NCBI RefSeq assembly: GCF_025698545.1
Contig: NC_068575.1
Span: forward strand, 57,793,980 to 57,857,979
Length of the DNA stretch: 64,000 nucleotides
From: Gossypium raimondii
Taxonomy: Eukaryota; Streptophyta; Magnoliopsida; Malvales; Malvaceae
Reading direction: 5' to 3'
Shown here: positions 1 through 10,793 of the stretch, piece after piece
Layout: every line of letters begins with the position of its first letter
Numbering within the stretch: position 1 is the first letter of the stretch
Notes under the pieces: model-generated
Told to the model about the DNA's origin: nothing
Databases searched by the model: none
What the model saw: the letters and a program-made list of their open reading frames with translations, nothing else
Position numbers and translations under genes: made by a program

Positions 1-535
1 TAACAATTTTAACCCTTGACATTTGTACATTGTGCCAATTTAGTTTTGATTCTAAAAATTGAACCCTTAACGTTTACATATTGTGCAATTTGATCTTTTA
101 CAGTTTTATTTTTCGTTGTATCCATTTCTGACGTTATCCACGTGTTTGATTCAGTAAAAAAACAAGAAATAAAACAACCCAAAATTTGAAAAATAGACAA
201 TTTAATTGCTTAAAAAAAATCTACTTCATTAAGTCAACCCAATTGTAAGTCTAACTACTTAAAAAAGAAGAAGCTTTGATTTGCTTCTTCAATGGCGGTC
301 AGTTTAACCTAACAAACAATGAATTAGTATCACTCAGAGCTATTAAGTTATTTGTCATTTATACATTGTGTCAATTTAGTTTTGATTCTAAAAATTGAGC
401 TCTCAACGTTTACACATTGTGTAATTTTATCTTTTACAGTTTTACTTTTCGTTGTAACATTTTCTGACGTTATCCATGTGTTTAATTAAGTAAAAAAAGA
501 AAGAAAGAAAGAAAGAAAACAACCCAAATTTTGAA
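1..535. repeat. Two direct copies of a dispersed AT-rich repeat
   Basis: A unit of about 190-200 bases at 1-205 recurs in the same orientation at about 346-535. Both copies share the stretch around 'ttagttttgattctaaaaat' (41-60 and 378-397), a 'cttttacagtttta' block and 'tctgacgttatcca'. They differ by scattered substitutions, so the duplication is old. No coding potential is visible. The wording resembles the 'no-effect' ends of short non-autonomous elements common in this window, but no inverted partner or target duplication was found. The rest of 536-960 is plain AT-rich DNA that presumably includes the promoter of the next gene. Confidence 0.6.
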
Positions 536-1035
536 AAATTACAAATATTTTTGTTTTATTTCTAATTTACATGTATTGAATTACATTTTCATGTAAAAAT
601 AGAATAAAGCAGGTAATATGCAAACATTGATGACTAATTTTTAAAATTAAAATTAAATTAATCTAATGTGTAAATATTGTAAATTAAATTTGTTATTATG
701 TTAATTTTAAAACTAACACTTTTATTTTATTAGTCATTTAATAACGGATTACTAAAAAGAAAAATCGAATAAGTGAATGTCCAGTACTTTTTAATAGAAG
801 AATGTTCAAGAAAGAGACTTATTAGATTTTATATTCAAATTAATATTTAAATTATTTTAAATATTAATTAAAAATAAAATAAAAATCTATTAAGCGAGTA
901 CACAATAAAATACTTTCTTTGTGGTCAAAAAAAGTCCCCTTAAAATTCAGTAATCTTTGGTTCGGCCATGGAAAAATTTTCAAAGAATAACCATAATAAA
1001 ATTGCAGTGAGTTGTCTAAACCAGTCAGCAAAGAG

Positions 1036-4000
1036 ATGGCAGCTTATTCACTCCTGTCCACACTTTCCTCCCCATTTTCTCGCTCCCCAAACAGAACTCC
1101 GAAGCTTCCTCCCCTCTCTCTCACTTCCACTTCTAAACCTTCTTTTCTCTTTCCAACCAGGAAACTCTCTCTCCCTTCTCTCCACAGTCTCATTTTCAAT
1201 CAATCCAAAAACAGTTCTAACAATAATTCTAGTAATAATTACATCGTTTCTTCAGCTTTCGATTCCTTCTTTATTCTCTGCACTTCGCTTGCTTTATCTT
1301 TCTCGCTATTCGTAACCGATGTGGGAGCCGCCTCGGCCTTTGTGGTGACCCCTCCCCGGAAATTACAGTCCGATGAGTTGGCTACGGTTCGTCTTTTTCA
1401 AGAGAACACTCCCTCTGTTGTTTATATCACCAATCTCGCCGTCAGGTTAATTCAATTTTAAATTTTCCGTCATTCATTTTTGAGCTTTCTTATTCAATTT
1501 GCTGTTGCGTAGTTTGTATTTCCCCCTTTTTTTGGGTAACGGGCTTCTTTTTTCAGGCAAGATGCTTTTACGTTGGATGTGCTGGAGGTGCCACAAGGAT
1601 CGGGGTCGGGTTTCGTTTGGGACACAGATGGTCACATTGTTACCAATTATCATGTGATCCGTGGTGCTTCTGATCTCAAGTTAGTTCTTTTATTAGTTTT
1701 ATTATTTCCTGTTATTCTTGTAAATGATTGGGATTGAATAACCGCAGAATGGAAATGGAAATATTTTTAGATGATATCAATTCACATCATTATGGAATAT
1801 GGGTGTTATTTACAGTGTTTGGAATGAATGTATTGGAAAAGCATGAACCTATATAATCTATTTGGTTATCTAAGCATGGAAAAATATGAAAAGATCGTTT
1901 AGGGCTAATTTATGTTTATCTGGACTCTTCATTTCCTTAAATTACCCGTATCCGATGCCATTCGGATGTTGTTATAGGGTATGATCCTCCAATTATGTGA
2001 AAAAAGTTGGAAATGTTGAATATACTCATGTCAGAAACATATTTGTTTCTAGCACTCATTCATGAGTTCGAGTAACATAGGAGTAGAATGCGATGCATGA
2101 CGAATAAACATCTGGTTCTTGGTATCTTTTTGTTTTGTTAGAGCAACGGGATAGTGCATTAAATAAATTTGAGGAAATAAATACACCATTTATTTGGAGG
2201 TATTGAGCTTGGTTGAGTTGCTATTTTGACTGTTTCTAAGTCTTGAAAGTAATCATATATGAAGAAACAGGAGTTAGCGGTGTTAACTACCTGACCTTTG
2301 GCAATATGGATATAAAGGATAAAGATGTTTTAAAGCTTCTTGTTCTTGATATACGAAATCTTATATTGGTGCTCATTATTTGAAGGGTTACTTTTGCGGA
2401 CCAGACGACATATGATGCAAAAGTTGTTGGATTCGACCAAGACAAGGACGTAGCTGTATTGCGTGTTGATGCCCCCAAAGACAAACTAAGACCTATACCT
2501 ATTGGTGTCTCTGCAGATTTACTTGTTGGCCAGAAAGTATATGCCATCGGTAACCCTGTGAGTACATGTTTATACTTGTAGAATTATGACCTATACCTGT
2601 GTGGTGAGTACTTTATTTGTTTCACTTCAATGGAGACTGTATGTAGTGATATCAAGGATATGAACATACTTATATATGCAGGTCGTTAAATATCATATAC
2701 ATTTCCTTCATCATATATCTTATTTTTTATTTTCCGATACATCATATTTCCGTTTATCCATTCTCTTCGAACACATTTATTATGATGTTTAATAGGATTG
2801 GCATGGAAAAGAGGTTGCTTTTCGATATGCTTGCATAATAAAGTGTCGGATACAAGTATGTGTCCAACACGGGCATTTGAATTTTTTTGAAGCTTTTCCA
2901 TGTCTTTGGAGAGTCATATCTCCGTACCCAAGTACGGATATGCATCAAGACACAAACACTTAAAGAGAAATAAAAGTGTTGAAGCAACATAGATGAATTT
3001 GATTAATAAGACTGCTGCCCTCACTATGGTTTTAAGTGCCTGATCAAGAGTTAATGATCGTCTGCTTTTACTCCTATTCTTTTAGCTCTTTGATTACTTG
3101 TTTGAGTGGATTTCTGATTTTTCTTTTTCGTGTCCTTGCAGTTTGGACTTGATCACACTCTTACAACTGGTGTTATCAGGTATCAAAGACCAACGATTTG
3201 TGACTGATATAACATATTTAAGTTTTCTCCTATTGCTCTTTTTTATATGAATTACAGTTGCTAATGCTTCTTTTATATTTACCTATAGTGGGCTTCGCAG
3301 AGAGATCAGTTCTGCGGCTACCGGTCGCCCAATTCAAGATGTTATACAGACAGATGCTGCTATTAATCCTGGTAATAGTGGAGGGCCACTCCTAGATAGT
3401 TCAGGAAACCTTATTGGGATAAACACCGCTATATATTCTCCTTCTGGTGCAAATTCCGGTGTTGGATTCTCGATTCCAGTTGACACAGTGAGTATTACAT
3501 AGACCTTGATTCGTTTGAGATGGAAGAATTTATATTGTTTCGTTTTCTTTCCAAGTTCATCTCGCTATTCCTACATGTCCAGGTTAGTGGCATCGTTGAT
3601 CAGTTGGTGAAGTTTGGGAAGGTGACAAGACCTATTTTAGGGATTAAATTTGCACCCGACCAATCCGTCGAGCAGTTGGGAGTAAGTGGTGTGCTTGTCT
3701 TAGACGCTCCTGCGAATGGTCCAGCCGGCAAGGCGGTATATTATTTCTGCATCGAACTTTCACCTTTTCCTTTTGAAGATTGTTACATTTCAACGGCATG
3801 TTGAAGCTTTTCATATTTTCTATTGACAGCTGACCTTTAACATATAACAGGGTCTGCGACCAACAAAGCGTGATGCTTATGGTAGACTCGTATTGGGTGA
3901 TATAATAACTTCTGTTAACGGAAAGAAGGTCACCAATGGCAGCGACTTGTACAGAATTCTTGATCAATGTAAAGTTGGTGATAAGGTATATAATCAAATA

Positions 4001-4153
4001 CTGCCTGTATATTCCTAGAATATTCTTCAGATGTTTTAGAAGTGTAGATTTTTTCCATAATCTTATTTCTCACAGGTTACCGTCGAGGTGTTGCGCGGTG
4101 ATCATAAGGAGAAGATCCCGGTAATTCTCGAGCCAACGCCAGATGAGACATGA
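1036..4153 (+). CDS. DEGP1: DEGP1-like chloroplast serine protease (Deg1)
   Basis: Trypsin-fold HtrA-type protease that in plants acts in the thylakoid lumen, where it degrades damaged photosystem II proteins and assists assembly. Eight exons can be joined with GT-AG introns: 1036-1445, 1557-1679, 2386-2557, 3142-3179, 3289-3487, 3583-3735, 3851-3985 and 4076-4153, giving 435 residues, close to the Arabidopsis protein. The first about 100 residues are Ser/Pro-rich and then hydrophobic ('[20 protein letters not shown]'), as expected for a bipartite chloroplast and lumen signal. The catalytic triad is His169 (TNYHV), Asp199 (DKDVAVL) and Ser278 (GNSGGP). One PDZ domain follows from about residue 325. 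All frames join cleanly, so the gene looks functional. The start at 1036 was preferred because it is the first in-frame ATG. Splice positions are read by eye. Confidence 0.93.
2690..2995. repeat. Dispersed repeat inside DEGP1 intron 3
   Basis: Within the 584-base third intron of DEGP1, the stretch from about 2690 to 2995 has a short palindrome (gtacccaagtac at 2926-2937) and wording such as 'ggagagtcatatctccgtac' and 'gttgaagcaacatag'. This is typical of a dispersed plant intronic repeat. A loosely similar stretch sits at 49110-49290, in an intron of the CCCH/RRM gene. Class and exact ends are unclear. Confidence 0.35.
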
Positions 4154-4272
4154 AATGTCTTTTTGCTGTGGTGTGTAACATTAGGTACGTGTATATACAA
4201 TGAAATGCCATTATTTATTATAACCATTCCACTGGTAATGGTCCTGTTATACAATGTACATATGCCATCAGC
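4154..4272 (+). other. DEGP1 3' flank and probable 3' UTR
   Basis: A short stretch after the DEGP1 stop. It ends where the first gggtaaatta-type inverted repeat begins at 4273, so the transposon insertion lies within roughly 120 bases of the stop codon and may supply or abut the polyadenylation region. Confidence 0.4.
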
Positions 4273-5615
4273 GGGTAAATTATAAAAATAGTCACCCAAC
4301 TATTAGTGTGTTTCTGTTTTGGTCACTCAAGTTTAAAACTTTCTATTTTAGCCACTAACATTATCAAAATTTAATATTTTGCTCACTCATCAGTTAAATC
4401 ACTAACGGTGACCTTTCTATTGGCATAATAAATTTAGCCCTCTAATGTTTATAGATTCAATTAATTTAGTCGTAATTTTAAAAAATTCAACAAATTTAGT
4501 CCTCAATTTTACACAATCTGGTCGATCCTAGATGGGTTGCGACTGTTACGAGAACGGGGCTTTAGGAATGTCGTGGTTGTCTTGGTCCAGCGAATTCGAG
4601 GTTTCCTTACCAGACAATGGAATGTGGTGATCTAGCATGGTTATGGTGAAGTCAACCTGCCTGCGGATTCTCTAGCGAGAAGTACGAACTGCAATCCGAT
4701 TGGTTTCCATTTTCTAGGGAGGGCTCCAGCTGATCTGCAGCAGATTTTATTGTTCGAGAGTTCAGGGACCTCTCCTAGCAGTCTTCATCGGGCATAGTTT
4801 CTCCTAGTTAGTGTTTTGTCTTTGTTATTATTTACCATTTTTTTAATTTAAAATTTTATTTTTTGAAAAAAAAACGTATAAAATTATAAATAAATGAACA
4901 CCCATTTTTATCATTTTTTTACATGAAATTTAAAATAATATTTTTATAAATAATATATATTTTTAAAAAGAAACCCACTAACAACACAAATCAGCTTCAA
5001 ACTTTTTTTTATAAATAATAAATTTTATTATATGTCTAGCTCTTCAGTTCTCATCAAATTTGTCAAATGTCGGGCACTACTTTCGTCCCTAATCACTAGC
5101 ACAAATAATTTTTACTTCAAACTCATCGATTTTCACATCTATTTTCATACTATCAAACTAGGAATTGGTTGTAGAGTTACTGGCATGGTTTTTCACCTAG
5201 TGGGTTTCTAAGACCTTATTCTCATATATATATTTCCAATCATACTCACCCTCAAACATAATTTCAAAGCCAAAAACTTGACTAACTTAAAAACATCAAT
5301 TTTCAACTCAAAATGAACATGTGAATCTGTATATAGTTTTTTTTCTCTTAAATTATTTTATTTATATATTTTAAAAATAAATTTGATGTTAGAAAAAATA
5401 TTCATTTATTCATAAATATTTTATGTACTTTTATTGAAAAATAAACTTTTAAATTTTTTAATTTTTAAGAATCAAGATTAAATTGATAAAATGTGTAAAG
5501 TAGAATGCTAAATTTGTTGAATTTAAGACTGAACTATAGAATTTAATGAGAGACCAAAATATTAGATTTTGATAACATTAGTGATTAAAATAGAAATACA
5601 CTAATAATTCTAACA
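4273..5615. mobile_element. TIR element of the gggtaaatta type carrying a LINE tail
   Basis: The left arm starts at 4273 (gggtaaattata) and runs through 'agtcacccaactattagtg', 'ggtcactcaag' and 'actaacattatcaaaattta'. The same words recur inverted at about 5535-5610, for example 'ttgataacattagtgattaa'. The arms therefore pair over at least 100 bases. The outermost 30 bases of the right end have diverged or been lost, so no target duplication can be shown. Between the arms lies a LINE 3' fragment (listed separately) followed by AT-rich sequence. The family resembles non-autonomous Mutator-like elements. The same end sequence occurs at 6769-7861. Confidence 0.6.
4515..4870 (+). mobile_element. 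3' fragment of an L1-type LINE (RNase H end)
   Basis: Conceptual reading gives the C-terminal end of the RNase H domain of plant L1 elements: a region like 'LTRQWNVV' then 'HGYGEVNLPADSLAR', followed by 'GFHFLGRAPADLQQ' and a short tail. This matches the usual pattern of a basic region, an 'AN..AD.LA' helix and a 'P..v...L' tail. The frame is interrupted (a stop falls in place of a residue just before the HG motif), so it is a fossil. It lies on the + strand between the inverted repeats of the surrounding element and ends in T- and A-rich sequence near 4830-4870. Only the last part of the element is present. Confidence 0.65.
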
Positions 5616-6768
5616 TTATGAAGCAAAGAAATGCAAAAAAAAAAAAAAATTCTCTAGGTATAAACTCAATTGGTGTAAGTACTAAAAAGCAAAAATCATA
5701 TCTTCTTAATATTTTCCCCTATTTAAACCTTAAATTGCGTTATGTTGAACTGTCATAATTCTACGCTCTTTATAGTTTCGAGCCGATTTTGCTTCTCATA
5801 AGTGTTGATTATTCGATGCGGTGGAATCTTCACCGAATTTCATTGCTTATTTTGATGAATGAGTGGGTATGGTGTATTCTTTTTTCACTTATGTTTTTTA
5901 ATGAGACATTTTTTTTATAAAGATTAGTATTAAAATAATTTGTGTTGCTTAAGTTATTATTGATATCAGATTTAAGATTTAAATATTTACAAATTAAGGA
6001 TAGGAATGAATAGTGTAATTTCGGATAATATTTAAATTTCTATTCAGAGTGCATATGAATAATATTTTTATATTTATTAAAGGATCCGAATATTTAACGA
6101 ATAATTAAATTAATTTAAATTCGAATTTAGATAATAATATTTAAATTTAATACGGATAATAAATAATTTATTTTCAGATTCAAGTCAGAGAAAATATAAA
6201 TATTTGATTTGCTGGCATCCATAAAATAAACCTTCCTCCGATAATTGCACGTATAAAATTTGGTAAATTTTAGAAAAACTGCACTAAACGACAATGGCAA
6301 CCAAATTAAATGCATGGATAAAATTTGGCAAATTAATCTGATTTAAATTTCCTTTTTTTTCCGATTTCCTTTTAAGTTCTAATGATGGTAATTACTGTTA
6401 TTTAAAATTTAATAAAATAAAAATATTTTTATTATTATTACTAGACAGTAATTTAAATCAGTGAAATATACAAAAGTTGAATCTAGTGGCTTGGCCACAC
6501 CCATAGAAATTAGAAACCAAATCCAAAAGGATAATCTCGTCGTTTGATAGGTTAATAACGTGATATATATGGTAAGCCTAGAGTTCTTATAGAGAAGAAA
6601 ATATCAAACAACCACCTTTTTAGCCTTGAAATGAAGATTCCTGTGATTAATAAACTATTTTTTTCTTTTTTAAAGAAAAAAGTTTGATGATGAAGCATGT
6701 GAAATAATAGTGACATTCTGAATAAAATTTTCATATTTTAGTTTTCTGAAATAGAATTTTGATTTTTT
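5616..6768. other. Intergenic AT-rich stretch
   Basis: No gene is visible. The stretch starts with an A-run (about 5636-5649) and 'ctctaggtataaactcaatt ggtgtaag'-like wording that faintly recalls the SINE A box, but no B box follows. The rest is AT-rich with short direct repeats such as 'aatatttaaattt' near 6030-6150. Confidence 0.5.
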
Positions 6769-7214
6769 GGGTAAATTATACAAATGGTCACCCAATTATA
6801 TCCGTATTTCTATTTTCATCATCCAACTTTAAAAATTTAATTTAGGCACTAAATATTTGTTCTTATTTTGATTACCCGCCTTTAAATTGATATTGAAAAT
6901 AATAGTGTGACCTTTTTTAACTGGTATAATAACACATTTGGTCTTCAAATATTTACATATTCTATCAATTTGATCCTTGAACTTCTTGACCAAAACTTCC
7001 AACTTTTAAGATTTTAAATTTGTAAAATCCAAAAGAAAAGAAAAACTTGTCCAATTATCATCACATATATGGATATTGAAAGTTTAATTTTTATAAGTGA
7101 GGTTTAAAAACTATCGCATGTTTAATTTACTTTTAATTTTTATTTTATTTATCTTTTTTATTTTACTTGTGAAAATACTAAACTTGATATTAATCTTTAA
7201 TTTACTATCTGTAC

Positions 7215-7248
<34 letters not shown>

Positions 7249-7861
7249 CTCAAATCTAATATTCAAAACCATAAATGAAAATAAATTTTATAATAAGTTC
7301 ACATTTACACAAAATTCATATTAAGATTAATTGTATTGAAAAAAAACCTTAATTATCTTAATTTTATGTTTTGTGTGGCGGAGACTTTGTAACTTACCTT
7401 TTACTATTATTGATTTATGCTTATTATTATAAGTTGCTCTTCAATAATTTTATATTATAAAATTTTAAGGAAAAATATGCACATATATGCATTCCCCAAA
7501 ATTCTTCAGAGATATTGTTAAAAAGTTGAGTGATGGAGATTTGCACAATTGAAGAATTTTTTTTGAGTTTTACAAATTTATAGATGTGGAATGCTTCTAT
7601 TTTTAAAGCTAAAAGCTTTAGTTAGGAAGTTTGAGGATCAAATTGATAAAATTTATAAATGTAAAGGGTTAAATTTATTGAATTATTTAGAATTAGGATC
7701 AAATTTATAGAATATGTAAGTAATGAGAATTAAATATGTTACTATACCAGTTAGAAAAACAGAAATGAATACAAAATTTAGTGCCTAAATTGAAGATTTT
7801 AAAATTGAGTGACCAAAACAGGAACATGGGCATGTTGGATGACCATTTATACAATTTACCC
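6769..7861. mobile_element. Non-autonomous TIR element, gggtaaatta type
   Basis: The left end at 6769 reads gggtaaattatacaaatggt and continues with 'cacccaattat', a 'catccaactttaaaa' word and 'taggcactaaat'. The right end, inverted, ends at 7861 (acaatttaccc) and is preceded by 'gtgaccaaaacagg', 'gttggatgaccatttat' and 'tagtgcctaaattgaag'. Arms pair over about 150-190 bases. The interior is AT-rich and has no transposase; it includes a (ATT)n microsatellite at about 7214-7247. Flanks are T-rich and show no clean target duplication. Same family as 4273-5615. Confidence 0.75.
7214..7247. repeat. (ATT)n microsatellite
   Basis: About eleven uninterrupted trinucleotide units inside the 6769-7861 element. 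It creates a spurious Ile-rich reading frame at 7097-7324 that should not be taken as a gene. Confidence 0.9.
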
Positions 7862-8239
7862 TTTTTATTTTCCTATTTTGAAAGGTATATAAGATTGAAG
7901 AAATGAACAAACTTCAAGCAATGAAATATGAGCTGAGATTGTATTTCTATGCCAATTATTTAAAGTTCAACGGAATTATTGAAGCCCTCTTGGGCTTGAA
8001 AATGGCAAAAATAAAAATATATGTATATTGAAAAGGATCAATTTGATTTTTTTTTGTTAAAATGGTAATTAAAAATGAAAACAAAACTGGAAAAATGTTT
8101 TTATTCAATGATGTCTCTTTGCTTTATGATCCAACAGAAAATTTTGTACTAAAATTATGATTTGGATGTTGAAGATGAAAATATGTATTTCTTGAATTTT
8201 ATCATATCAAGAAAGAAAGAAAAAAGCTCTAATCTTAAG

Positions 8240-8444
8240 GATAATTATTATTTTTTGAACAATTTTTTATAGGTTTTGATCAAATCTATTATTTTTGAGA
8301 CACTGCTTAGAATTACTCATAGTCTCTCCTCAACTCATAAATAGAAATGCACTTCAGCGCACTTGAACCCATATCCTCCTGCATTGACAATAATGCCAAT
8401 GCCAATCGAACTAAGACTCAATCGGCAAACCATGATAATTATTA
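8240..8444 (-). mobile_element. tRNA-derived SINE (family A), minus orientation, with 11-bp TSD
   Basis: Read on the minus strand the body (about 8433 to 8251) starts with an A-box-like 'cttagttcgattggcat', followed by a B-box-like 'gggttcaagtgcgc', then a tail that ends in an A-run (T-run at 8251 on the + strand). The flanks are an exact 11-bp target duplication, gataattatta, at 8240-8250 and 8434-8444. These are the features of an RNA polymerase III-type SINE. Two more members of this family are at 17536-17699 and 61466-61616, each with its own target duplication. Confidence 0.8.
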
Positions 8445-8997
8445 GGGTAAAATACCAAAGTAGTCACTTTTGTTTTCCTCAGGTTACATTTTAATCACTT
8501 ATATTTGAAATGTTATGTTTTAGTCACTTAGGTTACTGTGTTGTAACATTAACAGTATAACGGTAAGCAGACGTGACAAATTAAATCATCATTTCAAATG
8601 AAATTTTTAGATTAAATTATAGAAGTGCCCCCTATATATATATATTATTTTAAGCAATTTAATTTTTTTTTATTTTACGTTAAAAGAGATAGAGTAGGGA
8701 GAAAAATAGAAGGACAAGCAGAAGAGAATGAAAAGAAAAGAAAAAAGGGAAAGTTAAAATAACATAAAAAATTGCTCAAAACAAAAAAGATAGGGACTAA
8801 AATTGTATAATTTAACCTAAAATTTTATTTGAAATGATTATTTAACGTGTTACCTTTACACCATTAATGACAGTTAACAACTTAATGACTAAAATGTTAC
8901 AACATGTCAACGTAAGTGACTAAAACGTAACATTTCAAACATAAATGACTAAAATGTAACCTAAAAAAATAAAATAGACTATTTTGATAACTTACTC
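8445..8997. mobile_element. Foldback MITE (Mutator-like, 9-bp TSD)
   Basis: The element starts gggtaaaataccaaagtagt and ends, inverted, with 'actattttgataacttactc'. The arms pair over about 190 bases each and include 'tagtcactta', 'aacggtaa' and 'tttgaaatg' words. The flanks are a perfect 9-bp direct repeat, taattatta, at 8436-8444 and 8998-9006. A 9-bp duplication points to the Mutator superfamily. No transposase is present; the 553 bases could fold into a hairpin. A close relative lies at 57999-58728. It sits exactly in the right target duplication of the adjacent SINE. Confidence 0.8.
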
Positions 8998-9006
8998 TAA
9001 TTATTA

Positions 9007-9395
9007 ATACACATATTTTCAACTCAAAAAAGTAAAAAAATAATTTTATATCATTAAGAAAGAGAAAAATATTTTTTCTTAAATTTTAAAATGATACTTC
9101 AATCTCAGTTTTGAAAGTTAAGTATTAGGATGAAAGGAAACATAATAAATTTAATTAAGAGGCGATAAGATTTCATGACATGATTTACAGTAAAAATAAA
9201 ATAATTAAAATATGAAAAGATTACTAAATAAAAAAAAAGTATTTCACATGAATGCGCCAAAATTTACGCAATTTAATTTATTACTGTCCATCAACTGATC
9301 AACGTATGTTAATAAGCTAAAGAAGATACGATATTTTCACCTACTAAAGGAAGAGAAGATAAGATAACTCATAAAAATCTCTTCTCACTTTCAAC
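9007..9395. other. Intergenic AT-rich stretch before the kinase gene
   Basis: No gene or clear repeat recognised. AT-rich, presumably distal promoter of the kinase gene. Confidence 0.4.
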
Positions 9396-10793
9396 TATAT
9401 ATATATATTTTACTTTTCCACCCTCATTTTACTATGCTAAAACCAAAGCTTAAAAGAAAAAGTAGAGTATTTTATTTGCAAACTGCGGAAGTTGTAAGAT
9501 TTGATCCAAGGACCTGAAACTCGACTGGAATTTTTTATTTGACTATTATAATATCTGTCCACCAATTATTATCATCGCTATTTGTCATCTTTAGAATCTG
9601 TATTCAACAAAAAAAATCGAAATTTGAAACTGAAGAAGCTTTTAAACAAAGTCTCGTGAAGTGGTTTGGAGGAGGAGGTGGGGCTATCAGATTTTCAGAT
9701 TCAGCTTTGATTTCAATCCACTGAAATACCAGGTTTGTATAAATCTATGGTAATTCTAGCTTCCTTTTTTTTAATCATGAAGTTTTTGTTATTATTTTTT
9801 GTTGCTTCGGAGGTTGTTTGGAATTCGTGAAATTTGACTATAGTTTCAGTTGTTTTGTTGAGGAATTGTGGAAACTTTGAAGCGATTTCATGAATGTTAT
9901 GTTATGTCGTAGTTAATTTACTTAGAATTAAGACTGTCTTTAAGTTTATTTTTAATTAAATAAGAATTATATAAAAGAAAATGCCTTTTCATTGATTTTT
10001 AAAATAAAGTTTAATCTAGATTGCTATACAGAAGCTAAAAGAATTGAAAGAAATTAATCAGTCTGTTTTCTTTTCTTTTCTTTTTTCAATTTTGTTTTGT
10101 CTGATTTTTAAAAATAAAGTTTAATCAGATTGCTATACATGTTTCAAGAGCCTCTAATACATTTTACTTAAAACTTTTGCTTTGCTTTTCTTTTTGTATT
10201 TATTTTAATTGTTTCGAAAAGAAATTTGTGTTTTTTAAAAGTAAGAAATAACACTTTTTTTCTTGGTTTTGTATAGGTTAAAAATACCTGATATCACCTT
10301 TCTTGTAACAGGCTTCTTGTTAGCTCTAGTTATTTTGTTTCTTGGTTAGTTTGCGCAAATCTTTTCTTAGTTTTCGAGTGCATTTATTAGTTTTGTGCCA
10401 TACAACATTTGCTAACGTTTAGGCTTCTTTCTGTCATCTGGGGTAAATGACTGTTATTGTAAGCTTTGTTGACTGCTCTTGGTTGACAGTCCACTGCTAG
10501 TTCCAATAGTTCAATCACTGGATACTTGGTGTAATGCAATATCTTCTCTGTTGTTAACTAGGATTTTGAGGTTTAAAGTTTAAACTGTATCTGCATGCAA
10601 GGAAAAGGTCTGGGACCTTGATGAAGTCAGTTTACTTGTATATTCTTGTGCATTAAAAAAAGAGAAGATGCTACCAAATTGGAAGAAGTCCCGCATTAGA
10701 ATGACAGTCCAATCTTTAGCTAAAAGTGTGTCTTTGTTAATCGGAACATCTAGAAGTAAAGAGAGTGGCAATAGTATGCAGTAAAAGGGAACC
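9396..10793 (+). promoter_or_regulatory. Probable promoter and leader of the kinase gene
   Basis: A TATA-rich run (tatatatatattttac, about 9398-9413) is followed by roughly 300 bases that look like a 5' leader exon, ending near 9731 in 'accag|gtttgt', a possible splice donor. The stretch 9732 to about 10570 is T-rich like a plant leader intron. A second leader exon would then run into the ATG at 10794. Several short upstream reading frames lie in 10580-10793. The exon limits are inference and need transcript data. Confidence 0.4.

Noticed and set aside
7097-7324. Ile/Leu/Phe-rich 75-codon frame
   Set aside because: Produced by AT-rich DNA and an (ATT)n run inside a MITE.
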